NCBI RefSeq assembly: GCF_021496665.1
Contig: NZ_CP071246.1
Span: 1,178,001-1,242,000 of the forward strand
DNA: 64,000 bases
Reading direction: 5' to 3'
From: Corynebacterium sp. CNCTC7651
GTDB taxonomy: Bacteria > Actinomycetota > Actinomycetes > Mycobacteriales > Mycobacteriaceae
The notes under the pieces: generated by a model
What the model was told of the DNA's origin: nothing
Database searches by the model: none
Seen by the model: only the letters and a program-made list of their open reading frames with translations
Part shown: piece by piece, positions 42,509 through 51,562 of the stretch
Numbering within the stretch: position 1 is the first letter of the stretch
How the letters are laid out: each line of letters opens with the position of its first letter
Position numbers and translations under genes: made by a program

Positions 42509-42570
42509 AATTTAAAGGTGGTTAGACTCCTGCCAGCGTAGCACTCAGCCGGCGTTTCCTCCGAAGTCTG

Positions 42571-42576
42571 TAGCCT
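42571..42576 (+). promoter_or_regulatory. Possible -10 box for the gene at 42585 (leaderless arrangement)
   Basis: TAGCCT ends 8 bases before the ATG at 42585 and no Shine-Dalgarno lies between. It sits in the divergent pyrR spacer (42480-42584). No clear -35 element. Confidence 0.4.
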
Positions 42577-42584
42577 GGCGGGCT

Positions 42585-43919
42585 ATGGGTCTACACACCT
42601 CGCACATAGTCCCCGCGGACCGCGGCACCGTCTGGGAATGGCACTCCCGCCCCGGCGCCGTCGTCCGCCTCACTCCCCCGTTTTTACCCATGCAGCCTGT
42701 GGAGCAAGCGCAGTCTCTGCGCGGCGGCACCACTGTGTTTTCGCTGCCCGGCGGACTCACCTGGGTTGCCCAGCACCAGGTGGACGGCTACGTCGCGGGC
42801 GAGCAGTTTGTTGATGAGGCAGTGAACCAGCCCATCAAGGCGGCCACTCAGTGGCGCCACACCCACCACTTCGAGGACGCGGCCACCGCGGACGGCGACC
42901 CTGCCACCCGTGTCACCGACACCGTGGAGGCGAATGTGCCGGAGTTCGCTCTGCGTTCCGCGTGGGCGTACCGCCAGCACCAGCTGGTGGAGGACATCAC
43001 GTTCCTGCAGTCCCTCCCCGAGACCAAGCCGCTGGTCATCGCGCTGACGGGCGCATCTGGCCTCGTCGGCACGCATTTGAAAGCCCAGCTCACCACAGCG
43101 GGCCACACGGTGATCGGCCTGACCCGCGGCGAGGCCGGCCCGGGCGAGCGCCACTGGGACCCGGACAACCCCGCGGATGATCTGCTCGAGGGCGTGGACG
43201 CCGTGGCGCACATCGCAGGCGAATCCATCATGGGCCGCTGGACTGAAGCGAAGAAGCGCAAGATCCGCGACTCCCGCGTCGGCCCCACTCGCAAGCTCGC
43301 CGAGGTTGCGGCTGGCTGCGGCGTATCGACGTTCGTTTCAGCCTCCGCCGTCGGCTATTACGGCACGAATGCGGGCGACCGCGAGTACGTCGAGGAGGAC
43401 GGCCCAGGCGAGGGCTTCCTCGCTGAAGTGTGCCGTGACTGGGAGGCCGCGTCCCAGGTAGAGGGCCTGCGCGTGGTCAACATCCGCACCGGCCTCGCGC
43501 TCTCCGGCGCCGGTGGGCTGCTGCCGGTGCTCAAGGCATCCGTCTCGGCGGGCTTGGGCGCCCGCTTTGGCGACGGCGACTTTTGGATGTCCTGGGTGGC
43601 CCTCGATGACCTGACGGATATTTACACCCGCGCGCTGGTGGACCCATCCGTTCGCGGTCCGATCAACGCCACCGCGCCGAACCCGGTGACAAACAAGGAG
43701 ATGTCCGCCACGCTGGCCGATATGCTCCGCCGTCCGGATGTTCTCCCGATACCGAAGTTCGGCCCCAAACTGATTCTGGGCAAGGAAGGCGGCGAAGAAC
43801 TCGCGCTCGCCGACCAGCGTGTGGTTCCAGCCCGCGCCCAGGCCGCCGGCTGGCGCTTCCGCTACCCCACCCTCAAGGCCGCGCTGGCCCACGAACTAGG
43901 CAAGGAGGAATTGCTGTGA
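42585..43919 (+). CDS. TIGR01777-family NAD(P)-dependent epimerase with N-terminal START-like domain
   Basis: A 444-residue two-domain protein. Residues 1-145 resemble the SRPBCC/START-like ligand-binding domain often fused to this family in actinobacteria. From about 148 comes an extended short-chain-type epimerase domain with ALTGASGLVGTHLKAQL (about 152-168), NAA-like AHIAGESIMGRW (about 209-220), SASAVGYYGTN (about 252-262, with the catalytic Tyr) and the C-terminal DUF1731 segment ending LAHELGKEELL. The substrate is unknown. It overlaps the next gene by 4 bases. Confidence 0.88.
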   Translation: MGLHTSHIVPADRGTVWEWHSRPGAVVRLTPPFLPMQPVEQAQSLRGGTTVFSLPGGLTWVAQHQVDGYVAGEQFVDEAVNQPIKAATQWRHTHHFEDAATADGDPATRVTDTVEANVPEFALRSAWAYRQHQLVEDITFLQSLPETKPLVIALTGASGLVGTHLKAQLTTAGHTVIGLTRGEAGPGERHWDPDNPADDLLEGVDAVAHIAGESIMGRWTEAKKRKIRDSRVGPTRKLAEVAAGCGVSTFVSASAVGYYGTNAGDREYVEEDGPGEGFLAEVCRDWEAASQVEGLRVVNIRTGLALSGAGGLLPVLKASVSAGLGARFGDGDFWMSWVALDDLTDIYTRALVDPSVRGPINATAPNPVTNKEMSATLADMLRRPDVLPIPKFGPKLILGKEGGEELALADQRVVPARAQAAGWRFRYPTLKAALAHELGKEELL

Positions 43920-44362
43920 CTGACCACCGAATCGAGCCGGTGACCGCCGAAGCGGTCGCCGCCATCTTCAAGGAAGAGGACCTGGAGCACCGCGTTGAGG
44001 AACAGCTGGTGCGCTCCGGCTTCGTCAACACGGCGCTCGTCGTCGCCATCGACGGCCCCATCCTTGTCTTCGAGGCGATTTGGCGCGGCACTGTGCCCGC
44101 TGACATGGCATCCCACCTCCTCTTCGCGGTCAATGAGCACAACCAGACCCACTTCGCGCCCACGCTGCGCATGTTCGAGTCGGAGGACGGCACCCTCGCC
44201 GCCTCCGGGATTCGCACCCTGAACATCGCCGAAGGCGCGTCCTTCAACCAGCTCGGCGCATTCATCGTCAACTCGATCGATGCCACCTTGCAGGCCTTCG
44301 ACTTCCTCGAGACCAGCTTCCCCACCCTTGTCACCTGGGAGGACCCGCACGATGACCACTAA
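43916..44362 (+). CDS. YbjN-like (type III secretion chaperone-fold) protein, first copy
   Basis: A 148-residue acidic protein whose pattern, with a central AIDGPILVFEAIWRGTVP (about 44-61), NEHNQTHFAPTLRMF (about 73-87) and a long C-terminal helix, resembles actinobacterial YbjN-domain proteins. It has no enzyme motif. The GTG start overlaps the upstream epimerase stop, and its own end overlaps the next gene by 11 bases, so three genes form one translationally coupled unit. Function unknown. Confidence 0.75.
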   Translation: MTDHRIEPVTAEAVAAIFKEEDLEHRVEEQLVRSGFVNTALVVAIDGPILVFEAIWRGTVPADMASHLLFAVNEHNQTHFAPTLRMFESEDGTLAASGIRTLNIAEGASFNQLGAFIVNSIDATLQAFDFLETSFPTLVTWEDPHDDH

Positions 44363-44792
44363 CCCCACCCTTGTCACCATCGACCGCGTCATCGCCGCCG
44401 CCTGGGAGCTGGGCATCACGCTTGACGACGGAGGCACAGGGCGATCTGCCCAAGCCAACATCAACGGCCTTGCCGTGCTAGCCGTCCTGCTGGACACCGT
44501 GCTGATTGTCCGTGCGGACGCTGGCACGGACATTCCCAGCAACTCCCCCGATGCCGCGATCTACCTCGCCGCCAACCAGGTCAACTCCACGTTCCTGGAT
44601 GCCCGGGCGATCGTGGTCAACCGCGGAGAGACCCTGGTCGTACGCACTGAGGCGGAAACAAGCGTCGCCGCCGGTCTTTCCGACGCGCAGCTTACAGCCG
44701 CCCTGCGCGCAGCGTTCGACGGCATTGTCGCCTGCCAAGACGCAATGGTCGGCCTCACCGAGGACATGGAGAGGCTGCGGGAGGAGCAGTAG
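44352..44792 (+). CDS. YbjN-like protein, second copy
   Basis: A 146-residue protein similar in layout to its upstream neighbour: a short N-terminal helix, beta strands around LAVLLDTVLIVRAD (about 39-52), a central AIYLAANQVNSTFLDARAIV (about 64-83) and a C-terminal helix ending MERLREEQ. It reads as a diverged YbjN-family paralogue that may pair with the first copy. ATG at 44352 lies within the end of the preceding gene. Function unknown. Confidence 0.7.
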   Translation: MTTNPTLVTIDRVIAAAWELGITLDDGGTGRSAQANINGLAVLAVLLDTVLIVRADAGTDIPSNSPDAAIYLAANQVNSTFLDARAIVVNRGETLVVRTEAETSVAAGLSDAQLTAALRAAFDGIVACQDAMVGLTEDMERLREEQ

Positions 44793-44808
44793 CAACCCCG
44801 CCCAGTAG

Positions 44809-45573
<765 letters not shown>

Positions 45574-45577
45574 CGCG

Positions 45578-46612
45578 CTACCTCCCCTTGGTCATGTTGG
45601 CGAAGGAGGTGTTGGTGAACACCGCGAACAAAAGCATCGCGCCGAGGAAGAACTTGAACCAGTCCGGGTTCCACCCCGCGTAGACAATGCCCTGATTGGT
45701 CATGCCGAAGATCAGCGCACCAATCGCCGTGCCCACCGCCGTGCCGCGCCCGCCTGTCATCGCACAACCGCCGATCACCGCGGCGATGATGTACAGGAAC
45801 TCGTTGCCCACACCCTGGCCGGCTTGGATGGAGTCGAACGCAAAGAGCGTGTGCATGCCGACGAACCAGGCGGCGAACCCGACCGTCATGAACAGCGCAA
45901 TCTTCACCTTGCCCACCGGCACACCCACCGCGCGGGCCGCATCCTCATCGCCGCCGACCGCCGTAATCCAGTTACCGAACTTGGTCCGGAACAGCACAAA
46001 GGACGCGATGGCGACAAACAGCAGCCACCACAGCACCATCACGCTCACGCGCACCCCGCCGATGGTGAAGGTGCCGGCGAAAAACGCCCGGGCGGATGGG
46101 AAGCCCTCCATGTCCGCGATCGTCGGCGTTGCCACTTGCCCCGTCACCAGCTTGGTTACGGCCAGATTGAGGCCCTGCAGCATGAGGAACGCTGCCAGGG
46201 TGATCAAAAAGCTATCGATCCCCGTGCGGGAGACCAGCACGCCGTTGAGCGCCCCGATCGCCAGCGAGATGCCCAGTGCGAGGAACGCCCCCACCCAGGA
46301 GTTCAGGTGCAGGTTGTAGTTGAGCATTGTCGCGGCAAGCGCCGCGGTAGTTACCGCCACGCCGGCGGACAGGTCGAACTCCCCGCCCACCATTAGCAGG
46401 CCCACGGCCAGTGCCACGATGCCCAGCGTGGAGCTGGCGTAGAGGATGGTGGCCATTGCCTCGAAGGATCGAAACGCCGGGGCAACCGCCATGAACAGGG
46501 CAAAGATGACCAGGAAGCCGAGCAAGCTGGCAAGCTCCGGCCGACGGATCAGCTTGGCAAACCCCTTGCGCGTGCGCAGGCGATCATCTGCAGTTGACAC
46601 CGCGGTACTCAT
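45578..46612 (-). CDS. ABC transporter permease, sugar type (RbsC/FrcC family)
   Basis: A 344-residue polytopic membrane protein with about ten hydrophobic segments. GGEFDLSAGVAVTTAALAA (about 77-95) and GALNGVLVSRTGIDSFLITL (about 121-140) are the RbsC/FrcC family hallmarks, as is the C-terminal GGCAMTGGRGTAVGTAIGAL (about 281-300). It probably forms the sugar channel as a homodimer. The start overlaps the stop of the binding-protein gene by 4 bases. Confidence 0.92.
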   Translation of the reverse strand: MSTAVSTADDRLRTRKGFAKLIRRPELASLLGFLVIFALFMAVAPAFRSFEAMATILYASSTLGIVALAVGLLMVGGEFDLSAGVAVTTAALAATMLNYNLHLNSWVGAFLALGISLAIGALNGVLVSRTGIDSFLITLAAFLMLQGLNLAVTKLVTGQVATPTIADMEGFPSARAFFAGTFTIGGVRVSVMVLWWLLFVAIASFVLFRTKFGNWITAVGGDEDAARAVGVPVGKVKIALFMTVGFAAWFVGMHTLFAFDSIQAGQGVGNEFLYIIAAVIGGCAMTGGRGTAVGTAIGALIFGMTNQGIVYAGWNPDWFKFFLGAMLLFAVFTNTSFANMTKGR

Positions 46613-47601
46613 CGCATGCCTGCCTTGGCAGCTTCTGCAATCTGCTCCACGTTCGTTTGGTCAACGAAGCTCGGCCCCGTGTACACCGGCTGCCCGCCGC
46701 CAAGCGTTCCGCCGTTGCGCTTGGCAATCCACAGCGCGTCTACCGCCAGGTATCCCTGCAGGTACGGCTGCTGGTCCACGGCCCAGGCGACGCGGCCGTC
46801 CCGGATAGCGTCGACAAGCTCGGCGTTCGTGTCAAAGGTGACAACGTCCGCTGTCGCACCCGCCTCTTTCACCGACTCGGTGGCTCGAATCGCCACCGGC
46901 GCCTGGAGCGCGAACACCGTGTCGAAACTCGGGTCCTGCCGCAGCTTCGAGGTAATCGTCGATTGCACCGAGGTCAGGTCCTGGCCGTTGACGTACAGCA
47001 ACTCGACCGTGCCGCCGAGCCCGTTGCTCACACCGGCGCAGCGCGCTTCCTGGGAAGAATTGCCCTGCTCATGAATCACGCACAGGGTTTTGCTCTTGCC
47101 TTCTTCCTTCAGCCGCTCACCTGCCGCCGTTCCGGCAACTGTTTCGTCCTGGCCGAAGAAGCCGCTCAGCCCATAGTTGGTGTATTCACTCATGCCGGCG
47201 TTCAGGCCAACCGTGGGGATGCCGCGATCCACCGCATCACGCGCCGCCGGCCCGATCGCCTCGGCGTTGGGCAGGGTCACCGCAATGCCGTCCACCCCGG
47301 CATCAATCGCCGAACGCACCAGGTTCGCCTGGTTCGGCGCCTGCGGGTCCGAAGAGTAGCGCAGCTCGATGTTGTCCTTTTTCGCCGCGTCCTCCGCGCC
47401 CTTGCGCACGAGATCCCAGTACGTGTCGCCGGGCGCGCCGTGCGTGACCATCGCGACCACGTAACGCGGGGTGTCCACCCCGCCAGCCGTACCCGACGCA
47501 CTGTCCCTCGGCGGAGCACCGCCCGTCGCGGAGCACGCCGCGGTGAAAAGTACAGCGGCTGCCAGGGAAGCAGCGCGAACAGCCTTGGTGATTTTCAACA
47601 C
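46609..47601 (-). CDS. Sugar ABC transporter substrate-binding lipoprotein
   Basis: A 330-residue periplasmic-binding-protein-type (peripla_BP_4/RbsB-like) lipoprotein. The signal peptide KITKAVRAASLAAAVLFTAAC ends at a lipobox cysteine (about residue 23). The two-lobed fold shows VVAMVTHGAPGDTYWDLVRKG near residue 47 (VAMVTHGAPGDTYW quoted), AIDAGVDGIAVTLPN and FDTNAELVDAIRDGRVAWAV near the C-terminus. GTG at 47601 gives a normal signal peptide; a GTG at 47625 is an alternative. The ligand is unknown; sugar or inositol-like compounds fit the family. Confidence 0.88.
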   Translation of the reverse strand: MLKITKAVRAASLAAAVLFTAACSATGGAPPRDSASGTAGGVDTPRYVVAMVTHGAPGDTYWDLVRKGAEDAAKKDNIELRYSSDPQAPNQANLVRSAIDAGVDGIAVTLPNAEAIGPAARDAVDRGIPTVGLNAGMSEYTNYGLSGFFGQDETVAGTAAGERLKEEGKSKTLCVIHEQGNSSQEARCAGVSNGLGGTVELLYVNGQDLTSVQSTITSKLRQDPSFDTVFALQAPVAIRATESVKEAGATADVVTFDTNAELVDAIRDGRVAWAVDQQPYLQGYLAVDALWIAKRNGGTLGGGQPVYTGPSFVDQTNVEQIAEAAKAGMR

Positions 47602-47700
47602 CAATCGAGTGTGCCCCACCGCCACGGGGCGAACCGCATCCGCGCCGCTCTGAACCGATTCAGTGGCTGGCAGGCTGGCTAGTCCAGCCGGCGCACCTGG

Positions 47701-48138
47701 CTACCGGATCTCAGTGAGGACCCACGCCTCACCCTCTTGGTTGAACACCAGGGTGTCCCCCGGCGCGAGCTCAAGCAATCCGCTCACCCCGTTGTCGCCG
47801 CTGCACATGTCCACTTTCTCGCGCCCCAGCTGCTCCTTCACAAGCGCGCCGTTTTCGCTCTGCCACACGAGCCAGTTCGAACCCTCGGCAGTGTCCTCGA
47901 AGTCCTTGAACACCTTCCGCCCGAACACCTCTTCCGCAGCGAAACCGCTGTACGGGCACACTACTGCGGCCTTTTTTGAGTTCGGGAGCAGATCACTGAC
48001 GACGATCTCGGCCTTACCATTAGCGTCGTCAAGCGCCTGCCCCAGCTTCGGAATGGCGTCGGTGACGTTGCAGCCGGCAAGCGAGAGGAGGGATGCGATA
48101 AATCCGCCGAGGACGGCGTGAGAAGAGTGGGAAGTCAT
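47701..48138 (-). CDS. Small lipoprotein of unknown function
   Basis: A 145-residue protein with a signal peptide ending in the lipobox LAGC (Cys at about 23). The mature part is acidic and has VVCPYSGFAAEEVFG (about 59-73), LVWQSENGALV and a C-terminal segment VFNQEGEAWVLTEIR, a layout seen in small actinobacterial surface lipoproteins. Two further cysteines (about 60 and 113) could form a disulfide. It is separate from the ABC operon by a 75-bp spacer and has its own -10-like box. Confidence 0.75.
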   Translation of the reverse strand: MTSHSSHAVLGGFIASLLSLAGCNVTDAIPKLGQALDDANGKAEIVVSDLLPNSKKAAVVCPYSGFAAEEVFGRKVFKDFEDTAEGSNWLVWQSENGALVKEQLGREKVDMCSGDNGVSGLLELAPGDTLVFNQEGEAWVLTEIR

Positions 48139-48146
48139 ACCCGCGG

Positions 48147-48152
48147 ATTCTA
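48147..48152 (-). promoter_or_regulatory. Probable -10 box of the lipoprotein gene (leaderless arrangement)
   Basis: TAGAAT on the minus strand ends 8 bases before the ATG at 48138, with no ribosome binding site in between. It is the closest match to the -10 consensus among the leaderless candidates. No clear -35. Confidence 0.5.
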
Positions 48153-48166
48153 GGCCGAAACGGGCT

Positions 48167-48172
48167 TACGCT
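48167..48172 (+). promoter_or_regulatory. Possible -10 box of the short-chain dehydrogenase gene
   Basis: TACGCT on the plus strand lies 29 bases before the ATG at 48202, leaving room for the strong GAAGGAGGA ribosome site. It is divergent from the lipoprotein promoter. Weak evidence. Confidence 0.35.
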
Positions 48173-48201
48173 TGGGGTGAAGACACGAAGGAGGAATTCT
48201 T

Positions 48202-48966
48202 ATGGGACGTTTCGACAACAAAGTTGCGCTTGTGACTGGCGGTGCTGGCGGTATCGGCAAAGCGACGGCGACGCGGCTCGCCGAGGAGGGTGCGCGCGTG
48301 GTCATCGCGGACCTTGACCTCGCGGCAGCTGAGGCAGTTGCGGTCGCGCTTAACGACGGCACCGAGCAGCGCGCCGCGGCGTTCGAACTGGATGCGTCGA
48401 CACGCGAGGGCAACGAAGCAGCCGTGCGCTTCGCCGTGGAGACCTTCGGCGCGCTGCACCTTGCGTTCAACAACGCGGGCATGGGCGACAACAAAGTGCC
48501 GCTGGCGGAGAAGGAGCTGGACTTCTGGGACAAGCTCGTGGGGCTAAACCTGCACGGCGTTGCCTACGGGTGCCACTACCAGCTCAAACAGTTCCTTGCG
48601 CAGGACGACGGCCGGTCGTGCGCGATCGTGAACATGAGCTCCATCCACGGCACCGTCGCGCGCAAGGGCGGCTTGGACGCGTACACGGCCGCGAAACACG
48701 GCGTGATCGGCCTGACTAAGGCCCTGGGCGCCGACTACGCCGAGCACGGCATCCGCGTGAACTCCGTCGGACCGGGCTACATCCGCACCCACATGTTCGA
48801 CCGCTACACCCCCGAGCAGCAGCAATACCTCGCGGACCTGCACCCCATTGGCCGCCTTGGCAAACCGGAGGACGTCGCAGCGCTCGTCGCATTTTTGCTT
48901 TCCGACGATGCCTCCTTCATCACCGGGTCCCACCACCTCGTCGACGGCGGCTACACGGCCGTGTAG
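48202..48966 (+). CDS. Short-chain dehydrogenase/reductase
   Basis: A 254-residue classical SDR. Cofactor motif TGGAGGIGKATATRLAEEGA (about 12-31; TGxxxGIG), structural NNAG (about 92-95), catalytic Ser in NMSSIHG (about 143-149) and YTAAK (about 159-163). The C-terminal FITGSHHLVDGGYTAV closes the fold. Asp after the second strand (ADLDLA) suggests NAD rather than NADP preference. The strong GAAGGAGGA precedes the ATG. No metabolic partner is adjacent, so the substrate cannot be named. Confidence 0.9.
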   Translation: MGRFDNKVALVTGGAGGIGKATATRLAEEGARVVIADLDLAAAEAVAVALNDGTEQRAAAFELDASTREGNEAAVRFAVETFGALHLAFNNAGMGDNKVPLAEKELDFWDKLVGLNLHGVAYGCHYQLKQFLAQDDGRSCAIVNMSSIHGTVARKGGLDAYTAAKHGVIGLTKALGADYAEHGIRVNSVGPGYIRTHMFDRYTPEQQQYLADLHPIGRLGKPEDVAALVAFLLSDDASFITGSHHLVDGGYTAV

Positions 48967-48982
48967 GTCGGAGGCGGGTGTT

Positions 48983-49187
48983 TCCGCCGGGCGGACTTCC
49001 GCCAGGCGGACAACCCTCAACCTCCACCTCACGGTCTTCCGCCGGGCGGACAACCCCGCCGGGCGGACAGCACTCAACCTCCACCTCACCGTTTTCCGCC
49101 GGGCGGACAACCCTCAACCTCCACCTCACGGTCTTCCGCCGGGCGGACAACCCTCAACCTCCACCTCACGGTCTTCCGCCGGGCGGA
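48983..49187. repeat. Tandem repeat array, 40-bp unit with a GC-rich palindrome
   Basis: In the gene-free region 48967-49281, a 40-bp unit beginning TTCCGCCGGGCGGACAAC and continuing CCTCAACCTCCACCTCACGG recurs with starts near 48998, 49038, 49096, 49136 and 49176. The 58-base step from 49038 to 49096 contains an extra copy of only the palindrome (49056-49067), and another precedes the array at 48983-48995. Each unit holds TCCGCC-G-GGCGGA; the copy at 48998 has a C-to-A change. No spacers differ, so it is not CRISPR. It lies between the SDR and the HNH protein gene. Confidence 0.85.
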
Positions 49188-49281
49188 CACATCTAGCACA
49201 TCCGTTCGAACTTCTACCAACGGGGTTGGGCCCGTGTTATAGCATTCCAACAACTACTCAAAAACGGGAAGGAAACACGCT

Positions 49282-50700
49282 ATGACCACTACTTTCAACG
49301 GACCGACAGGAACGCCGGTTTCTCCTGCGCTGAGGAAGAACGCGGATAAGATTATTCGCGATATTCGAGCGAATCATGAGCGATCAAACATAGCGAAAGC
49401 TCACCTTCTGGACCGCATCGCGGAGTTTGATCAGCTGGAGCTCGCCGGGTTATTCGGCGCCACCAGCACGGGCAGTTGGCTCACGCGCGAGATGCATTAC
49501 CCGTCCTCGACTGCCTACGAGTACGTCCACGTGGGGACTAAACTACGCGCTTTCCCACTGATCAAGGAAGCATTTCAAAAGGCGGAACTAGACTATTCGA
49601 CGGTTCGCTTCCTGCTGAAGTATGTAACTGAAGACTCTGAGGCAGAGTTGCTGTCCTTGGCAAAGCGACTGTGCTTCTCCGAGCTCAAGCGCGCCCTATC
49701 AGGCGTCGAGCCAAACGATGGGAGCCAGCTGCCGGCAGACGAACCGTACTTCGACTTGTTCGAACGTCCCGATGGACTGACTCAAGGCAGGTTTCTGCTG
49801 CCGCCCGTTCCAGGTGCTCTATTGCGCTCGGCGCTGAAGATCGCAGAGCTCGCGCTCAATGGTCACGCTGCCCCGGATGCCGCCCAGCTGCAGGAGCTAA
49901 TCGACGAACTAACGTCCACCGGTCATGCGAGCGGAGATCCGTCTGACGATCCGGCCCCGTGTGAGGATGACTACGAATTCGCTGAGGACGCGACTGAGGC
50001 TATGGCCGAGACCTTTGCGGAGGAGGTACCAGCAACTTGGGACGATGAGGACTTCTCGTTCGAGGACCCAGAGGAAGCAAACCCCGGGGTGATGGTCCAG
50101 CCGCCGCACAAGGACACCACCATCACGGCGGAGAAGCTCATGCGGATTCCGTCGCGCTTTGGTCCGCCCCAGAAGCAGAACCTGTACGCGGCGTTTCTCG
50201 CGATGATCAACATGGTGCGCTCGCAGCCGATCACCGCAACCCGGGCGCCGGGGGCAGATGTCACGATCATCGTCACCGAGGACGGCCGCGCCTGGATGCC
50301 GCAGAATCCGCAGGTCCCCAGCTCGGCACTCATCGGGTACGTGCACAACGCGCTCACCCGCGGACACCTGCTGAACGGCAACGGCGTGACCTTGCACTAC
50401 GGGCGCAAACGCCGCATGGCCTCAGATGGACAAGTGAAAGCACTCCTAGAGCTCTGGGGCAACCAGTGCGCGATGCCCGGCTGCACCCACTCGCGCTTCA
50501 TGGAAATCCACCACATACACGATTGGGCTAACGGCGGCGTTACCGACATCGAGAATCTGATCCCGCTGTGCTCCAGTTGCCACTCTAAGGTCAGCCACGG
50601 CAGTGCCTCCATTACACCCCTAGGGCCAGACCTAGAGTTCCGTTTCTATAACGGCGCTCGCTTTGTCGCACCGAACCGGTCGCTGCCAGAAATCACGTAA
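49282..50700 (+). CDS. DUF222/HNH endonuclease domain protein (13E12-like family)
   Basis: A 472-residue protein with an N-terminal DUF222-like helical region (about 1-180), an acidic low-complexity linker (about 215-270) and a C-terminal HNH nuclease module: CAMPGCTHSRFMEIHHIHDW (about 394-413) and NLIPLCSSCHSKVSHG, holding paired Cys-x4-Cys and Cys-x2-Cys zinc knuckles. Such genes occur in many copies in corynebacteria and mycobacteria and may be mobile. It has a good GGGAAGGAAA ribosome site. Its codons are visibly more A/T-rich than neighbours, which suggests transfer. Confidence 0.85.
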   Translation: MTTTFNGPTGTPVSPALRKNADKIIRDIRANHERSNIAKAHLLDRIAEFDQLELAGLFGATSTGSWLTREMHYPSSTAYEYVHVGTKLRAFPLIKEAFQKAELDYSTVRFLLKYVTEDSEAELLSLAKRLCFSELKRALSGVEPNDGSQLPADEPYFDLFERPDGLTQGRFLLPPVPGALLRSALKIAELALNGHAAPDAAQLQELIDELTSTGHASGDPSDDPAPCEDDYEFAEDATEAMAETFAEEVPATWDDEDFSFEDPEEANPGVMVQPPHKDTTITAEKLMRIPSRFGPPQKQNLYAAFLAMINMVRSQPITATRAPGADVTIIVTEDGRAWMPQNPQVPSSALIGYVHNALTRGHLLNGNGVTLHYGRKRRMASDGQVKALLELWGNQCAMPGCTHSRFMEIHHIHDWANGGVTDIENLIPLCSSCHSKVSHGSASITPLGPDLEFRFYNGARFVAPNRSLPEIT

Positions 50701-50710
50701 ACCGGGCAGG

Positions 50711-51562
50711 CTAGGACTGCGCTAGCCGTGCAAGCTCCACGTCTGGGTCGAAGTTGGGCGCGGGCCACTCGTTGCCGAGGGACTTTAGAGCGTCGTAAAG
50801 CAAAGTCTTCACAACAGTGCGGCAGTACTTCTTGTTGTCAGACGGGATGCAGTACCACGGGGCGACGTCGGTGGAGGTGCGCGTCATGGCGATCTGGTAG
50901 GCCGCCATGTACTGTGACCACAGCTTGCGGTCGTCGATGTCGCCCGGGTTGTACTTCCAGTGCTTCTTCGGGTTGGTGATGCGTTTGCGCAGGTTCTCGG
51001 CCTGGTACTCGCGCGAGATGTGAGGCATGACCTTGATGATCTTGGTGCCGCGCGCGGCAAGCTCCGTCTCGAAGTCGACGATCGCACCGTAGCGGCGCTC
51101 GATCTCTTCCGGCGGGGCCATCTGCTTCACGCGCTGGACCAGCACATCCTCGTAGTGCGAGCGGTCAAACACCGAAATCTGACCCGGCTTGGGCAGGTGC
51201 GGCTCAAAGCGCCACAGGAAGTCGTGCGCAGCTTCCTCCTCGGTCGGGCGACCGAAAGCCTTGACATGCACGCCTTGCAGATCCATGGTCTCGCCGATCA
51301 CGTGGCGGATAATGCCGCCCTTGCCGGACGTGTCCATACCCTGCAGCACGAGCAGGATGGAACCAGCCTGCCCGTTATCCGCGCGGCCGTTAGCGTAGAG
51401 CATTTCCTGCAGCTCATCGAGGTCATCGTCGTAGACGTGGAACGCCTTGTCCACGTCGTCGCTGCCGACCAGCCCCGGCGTGGACTTCGGATCTACGTCG
51501 TCGAGCTGGAAGTTCGGCTCGACGCGCAGCGCTTGAGCCTCGGAAACAGAAACCTTAGGCAC
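50711..51562 (-). CDS. ppk2: Polyphosphate kinase 2 (PPK2) family protein
   Basis: A 283-residue PPK2-family nucleotide phosphotransferase that uses polyphosphate to phosphorylate nucleotides. Walker A is [10 protein letters not shown] (about 70-79), the lid and Walker B region shows [17 protein letters not shown] (about 119-135), and the C-terminal substrate segment has [13 protein letters not shown] (about 205-217). Class I or III cannot be fixed here. It overlaps the end of nusB by 8 bases, so it is co-transcribed with nusB and efp. Confidence 0.9.
   Translation of the reverse strand: MPKVSVSEAQALRVEPNFQLDDVDPKSTPGLVGSDDVDKAFHVYDDDLDELQEMLYANGRADNGQAGSILLVLQGMDTSGKGGIIRHVIGETMDLQGVHVKAFGRPTEEEAAHDFLWRFEPHLPKPGQISVFDRSHYEDVLVQRVKQMAPPEEIERRYGAIVDFETELAARGTKIIKVMPHISREYQAENLRKRITNPKKHWKYNPGDIDDRKLWSQYMAAYQIAMTRTSTDVAPWYCIPSDNKKYCRTVVKTLLYDALKSLGNEWPAPNFDPDVELARLAQS

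Noticed and set aside
48967..49187. CRISPR array
   Set aside because: The repeats are head-to-tail with identical sequence throughout; there are no unique spacers and no cas genes.
48966..49196. Repetitive protein encoded across the 40-bp array
   Set aside because: Open frames exist on both strands only because the repeat unit lacks stops; a 40-bp unit changes frame each copy, no ribosome site is present and no repeat-protein pattern results.
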